Origin: an uncultured Clostridia bacterium
GTDB taxonomy: Bacteria; Bacillota; Clostridia; TANB77; CAG-508
Length of the DNA: 15,843 nt
Direction: 5' to 3'
NCBI GenBank assembly: GCA_947630255.1
Contig: CANRGU010000021.1
Location: 1-15,843, forward strand
Below, piece after piece: positions 13,901-15,843 of this stretch (position 1 is its first letter; each line of letters opens with the position of its first letter). The notes under the pieces are model-generated. The model made no database searches and was not told where the DNA came from. It saw nothing but the letters and a program-made list of their open reading frames with translations. The translations under genes and the position numbers were made by a program.

Positions 13901-14852
13901 TTATCTATCATTTAATCTTTCAAACACTCTTAGTTTTGCACTTTTGCTTCTTGGATTTATTTTCATTTCTTCGTCTGTTGGTATAATTGGTTTCTTAGTG
14001 ATTATTTTGCCTAAATTTTTTCGCCCACATACACAATATGGAAGTCCTGGTGGACATGTGCATCTTCCTTCTGCCTCAATATATGCTTGCTTAACGCTTC
14101 TGTCTTCTAAAGAATGAAATGTTATTATGCAAAGTCTTCCTTTATTTTTCAACGCCTCTACTGAATTTAATACTGTGTTATATAATGGTTTTATTTCGTT
14201 ATTTACTTCTATTCTAATTGCTTGAAATGTTCTTTTTGCTGGATGTCCATATTTTTCATGGCTCGATTTTGGCATACTTTTTTCTATGATTTGTACTAAT
14301 TCTTCTGTTGTTGTAATTTTTTTTCTTGATCTATATTCACAAATATTTTTCGCTATTTTTCGTGAAAATTTTTCTTCACCATATTCATATATTATATTTG
14401 CTAAGTCCTCTTCTTTGTAATTATTTACTACATATTCGGCAGTTAACTCTTGAGATTTATCCATTCTCATATCAAGTGGACCATTTTGCATATATGTAAA
14501 TCCTCTTGTTTTTTCGTCTATTTGATAAGACGAAACGCCTAAATCTAATAAAATGCCATCTACTTTATCAATGTTTAATTTTTCTATTACTTCTTTTATA
14601 TTGTCATGATTATCATGTATATATTTTATATTGTTAAATTCTTTTAACCTTTCTTTTGCTACCTCTAAAGCTTCCTCATCTCTATCTATTCCTATCAATA
14701 AGCCATTTGATGATAACCTTTTTGCAATATGATAGCTATGACCTGCTCCTCCGCATTGTACCATCTATATAAATTCCGCCTGGATTTATATTTAAATTAT
14801 TAATACATTCATCTAATAGTACCGGTGTATGGTTAAAGATTTTATCTGTCAT
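13901..14852 (-). CDS. rsmH: 16S rRNA m4C1402 methyltransferase RsmH, needing one +1 shift
   Basis: RsmH methylates N4 of C1402 in 16S rRNA using S-adenosylmethionine. With the shift it is 316 residues, the usual size. Residues 1-33 read through FNHTPVLLDE to PGGIYIDGTM; skipping the C of CGG at 14753 gives GGAGHSYHIAKRL, restoring the SAM-binding motif I that spans the junction. Downstream are ILLDLGVSSYQ, GPLDMRMD, HPAKRTFQAIRIEVN, ITFHSLEDR and the Cys-rich CTCPPGLPYCVCG, all RsmH hallmarks. Without the shift the protein stops about five codons after CGG. A later in-frame Met could start a product lacking the N-terminus, but it would lack the HTPVLLDE segment. The ATG at 14852 has AGAGG six bases upstream. 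CGA is used for Arg in CGRKN. Confidence 0.94.
14751..14753 (-). other. CGG +1 frameshift site in rsmH
   Basis: The coding strand reads GGT ACA ATG CGG AGG AGC. Skipping the C gives G-T-M-G-G-A-G-H-S, the invariant SAM motif of RsmH. The 0 frame gives R-R-S-R-S and then TAG. Confidence 0.94.
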
Positions 14853-14895
14853 TTTTTACCTCTAAAATCTGAGCTTTAATTTATAATACGCATAA

Positions 14896-14972
14896 ACAGT
14901 TGGCATTATATGTACCAACTGTCATTCCTAGTTTGATTATTATTTTCATGTAGGCAGGTAAAACCTGCCTAC
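14896..14972 (+). terminator. Plus-strand intrinsic terminator with a preceding hairpin in the mraZ-rsmH gap
   Basis: A perfect 10-bp stem, GTAGGCAGGT (14950-14959) with ACCTGCCTAC (14963-14972), is followed on the plus strand by TTTTTCTTT, a textbook intrinsic terminator. An 8-bp hairpin, ACAGTTGG with CCAACTGT (14896-14922), lies upstream, and TATAAT occurs at 14882-14887 without a clear -35. No plus-strand gene ends here, so a short RNA antisense to the rsmH leader is possible. In the minus direction no T-run follows. Confidence 0.6.
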
Positions 14973-15208
14973 TTTTTCTTTAGTATTTTTGTAGCTTTTA
15001 TAACTACCAAATCTTTTGTTTTTTATTTTTCTTTTGTGTTATATAACTTTACTTTCGTAAATTATAATCTTATCATTTGTAGCATTTAGCTTTTGTAAAT
15101 TAAATTTTTTCTCTTGTATAACTTTTTCTTTTGTATTTAAACATATCTTTTGTATTTTTATAGGTACTACCTATTTTATCTTTAGTGTTTTATATAAACT
15201 TTTACAAG
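14973..15208. repeat. Gene-free gap with degenerate ACAAAAG repeats
   Basis: Together with the terminator region this gap of more than 300 bp between mraZ and rsmH holds no supportable gene. Between 15013 and 15153 the string CTTTTGT or a near variant recurs about eight times (around 15013, 15031, 15052, 15074, 15090, 15111, 15128, 15147), 16-22 bp apart. In the mRNA sense this reads ACAAAAG in an A-rich leader. The spacing is not a multiple of three, so this is not a coding repeat. Confidence 0.45.
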
Positions 15209-15640
15209 TTATATACCTAAGTTTTCAATTCTTTCTGCAATTTCATCTGCTTCTAAGTTTTCTTCTTCACTATACTTTTGCCACTTATCTTTACTCCAGA
15301 TTTCTATTTTATCTAGAACTCCAATAATTACTACTTCTTTTTCAAGCCCTGCAAATTCTCTTAAATTGCTAGAAATCAAAAATCTGCCTTGTTTATCAAT
15401 TTCACATTCTGTCGCCTTTGCTAAAAAAAATCTTTTTAAAGCTCTTGCGTCTTTATTTGTAAGTGGAAATGATCTTAATTTTTCTTCGAAGTTTTTCCAT
15501 TCACTTGCCGAATATCCAAACAAACAACCATCTAAGCCTTGTGTTATAACAAATTTTTCGCCTATATCTTCTTTTAATTTTGATGGCATTATAAGTCTGC
15601 CTTTTGCATCTATTGTATGTTCATATTCGCCTATTAGCAA
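15209..15640 (-). CDS. mraZ: Transcriptional regulator MraZ
   Basis: MraZ is a ring-forming AbrB-like DNA-binding protein that controls the dcw cluster, usually as a repressor of its own promoter. The 143 residues hold two MraZ/SpoVT-AbrB repeats: GEYEHTIDAKGRLIMPSKL near the N-terminus and TECEIDKQGRFLISSNLREFAGL near residues 75-97. Each has the D-x-(K/Q)-GR signature that contacts DNA. The start is TTG at 15638-15640, six bases after AGGTGG; it yields the family's usual M-L-I-G-E-Y start. It is the first gene of the dcw cluster, with three phased binding boxes in its leader. There is no in-frame CGG. Confidence 0.96.
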   Translation of the reverse strand: MLIGEYEHTIDAKGRLIMPSKLKEDIGEKFVITQGLDGCLFGYSASEWKNFEEKLRSFPLTNKDARALKRFFLAKATECEIDKQGRFLISSNLREFAGLEKEVVIIGVLDKIEIWSKDKWQKYSEEENLEADEIAERIENLGI

Positions 15641-15678
15641 ATGTTTCCACCTCTTTTCTGTTTAGAGGATTTTTTGTT

Positions 15679-15704
15679 CCACTTTCCTCCACTTCGTTCC
15701 ACTT
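15679..15704 (-). promoter_or_regulatory. Three MraZ-type operator boxes in 10-bp phase
   Basis: On the minus strand AAAGTGGAAC, AAGTGGAGGA and AAGTGGAAC follow one another, with the core AAGTGG starting every 10 bp (cores at 15699-15704, 15689-15694, 15679-15684). GTGG-type direct repeats before mraZ are the known target of MraZ. They lie just downstream of the predicted -10 box, fitting autorepression. Confidence 0.8.
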
Positions 15705-15711
15705 TGACCAT

Positions 15712-15740
15712 ATTTTATATTATAAATTATTAAAATGCAA
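15712..15740 (-). promoter_or_regulatory. Probable promoter of the dcw cluster
   Basis: On the minus strand TTGCAT (15735-15740), a 17-bp spacer and TAAAAT (15712-15717) precede the MraZ boxes. The match is moderate in AT-rich DNA; the position relative to the operator supports it. Confidence 0.45.
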
Positions 15741-15782
15741 TAGTTTTTTTAAAGTTTTTTAAAAAACCTTAATTTTTATTTT

Positions 15783-15811
15783 AAAATCCACTTTTTTTAA
15801 GAGTGGATTTT
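15783..15811. terminator. Hairpin at the upstream boundary of the dcw cluster
   Basis: AAAATCCACT (15783-15792) pairs perfectly with AGTGGATTTT (15802-15811), with T-rich sequence on both sides. It probably ends transcription entering from the right. The arm contains AAAGTGGAT, which resembles an MraZ box, perhaps by chance. Confidence 0.65.
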
Positions 15812-15843
15812 AGTTTTGTATGAAAAAATGTTAAAATAGTAGT

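Noticed and set aside
4182..14753. The six frame breaks as sequencing or assembly errors
   Set aside because: Errors should fall in homopolymers or random contexts. All six are an added C making an in-frame CGG, always at a Gly codon, while many out-of-frame CGGA strings and long A/T runs in the same genes are intact. Reads would be decisive, but the pattern argues against error.
4182..14753. The broken genes as pseudogenes
   Set aside because: They include essential genes (ftsW, the septal PBP) in an otherwise intact operon, with no other disabling changes and full conservation of motifs on both sides of each break.
4182..14753. CGG reassigned to another amino acid
   Set aside because: A reassigned codon would keep the frame. 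Here the frame is lost after each CGG and stops follow within about 5 to 17 codons.
4182..14753. prfB-like slippage driven by P-site re-pairing and an upstream SD sequence
   Set aside because: The codons before CGG differ (ATG, CTA, CTT, AAA, ATA, GCA), most cannot re-pair at +1, no stop codon is at the site, and no common SD-like string precedes.
15013..15153. CRISPR array
   Set aside because: The repeated unit is only about 7 bp and degenerate, and the intervals are too short for spacers.
15055..15165. Peptide-like reading frame in the mraZ-rsmH gap
   Set aside because: It has no usable start codon or ribosome binding site, and the repeat spacing is not a multiple of three.
1..15843. tRNA, rRNA or insertion sequence
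   Set aside because: I saw no cloverleaf, rRNA-like stretch, transposase frame or terminal inverted repeats with target duplication.

Overview
The window is very AT-rich and codes almost entirely on the minus strand. Gene content (dcw cluster running into rnc, a SpoVD-type PBP with a PASTA domain, a meso-DAP-type MurE, a YitT protein, a DUF6809-like protein) points to a low-GC Firmicute of the class Clostridia, probably an uncultured gut-type lineage. That placement is an inference from gene families and composition only.

Layout, in the direction of transcription on the minus strand (high to low coordinates): terminator, promoter and three 10-bp-phased MraZ boxes (15679-15811), mraZ, a 356-bp gap with hairpins and a degenerate repeat, rsmH, ftsL, spoVD/ftsI, murE, mraY, ftsW, murG, rnc, a radical SAM gene, a hairpin, and a YitT-family membrane protein. 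murD, ftsQ and murC are not in the cluster here. Next come two tandem small-gene cassettes (about 2880-3308 and 3363-3706). They share promoter, leader and a two-hairpin 3' element but carry different 58-63 aa proteins. A cysteine-rich protein of unknown function, a DUF6809-like protein, one plus-strand XRE regulator and the 5' part of mfd (running off the left edge) complete the window.

The main result is a systematic recoding signal. Five genes (rsmH, spoVD, ftsW, rnc and the YitT gene, the last one twice) are split between two reading frames, and all six breaks have the same form. An in-frame CGG triplet is reached, one base (the C) must be skipped, and translation continues on GGN (Gly) in the +1 frame. 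At the clearest sites that Gly is a family-conserved residue: the GGAGH motif of RsmH, GLG of FtsW, and the P-I-G-T and G-A-S-T-G-G motifs of YitT. I checked by hand every CGG on the coding strand of every gene in the window (roughly 4,700 codons by my tally). I found no in-frame CGG other than these six, while CGA and CGT are used as ordinary Arg codons. Out-of-frame CGGA strings (NNC GGA) are common and cause no break. The simplest reading is that CGG is an unassigned or starved codon here and that CGGN is decoded as one Gly through +1 frameshifting. It affects essential genes: without the shift RNase III loses catalytic residues and its dsRBD, FtsW loses its essential Asp, and RsmH stops after about 38 residues.

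Working together, MraZ, RsmH, FtsL, the transpeptidase SpoVD/FtsI, the glycosyltransferase FtsW and the precursor enzymes MurE, MraY and MurG form the septal peptidoglycan module. rnc and the radical SAM gene follow in the same direction with short gaps.
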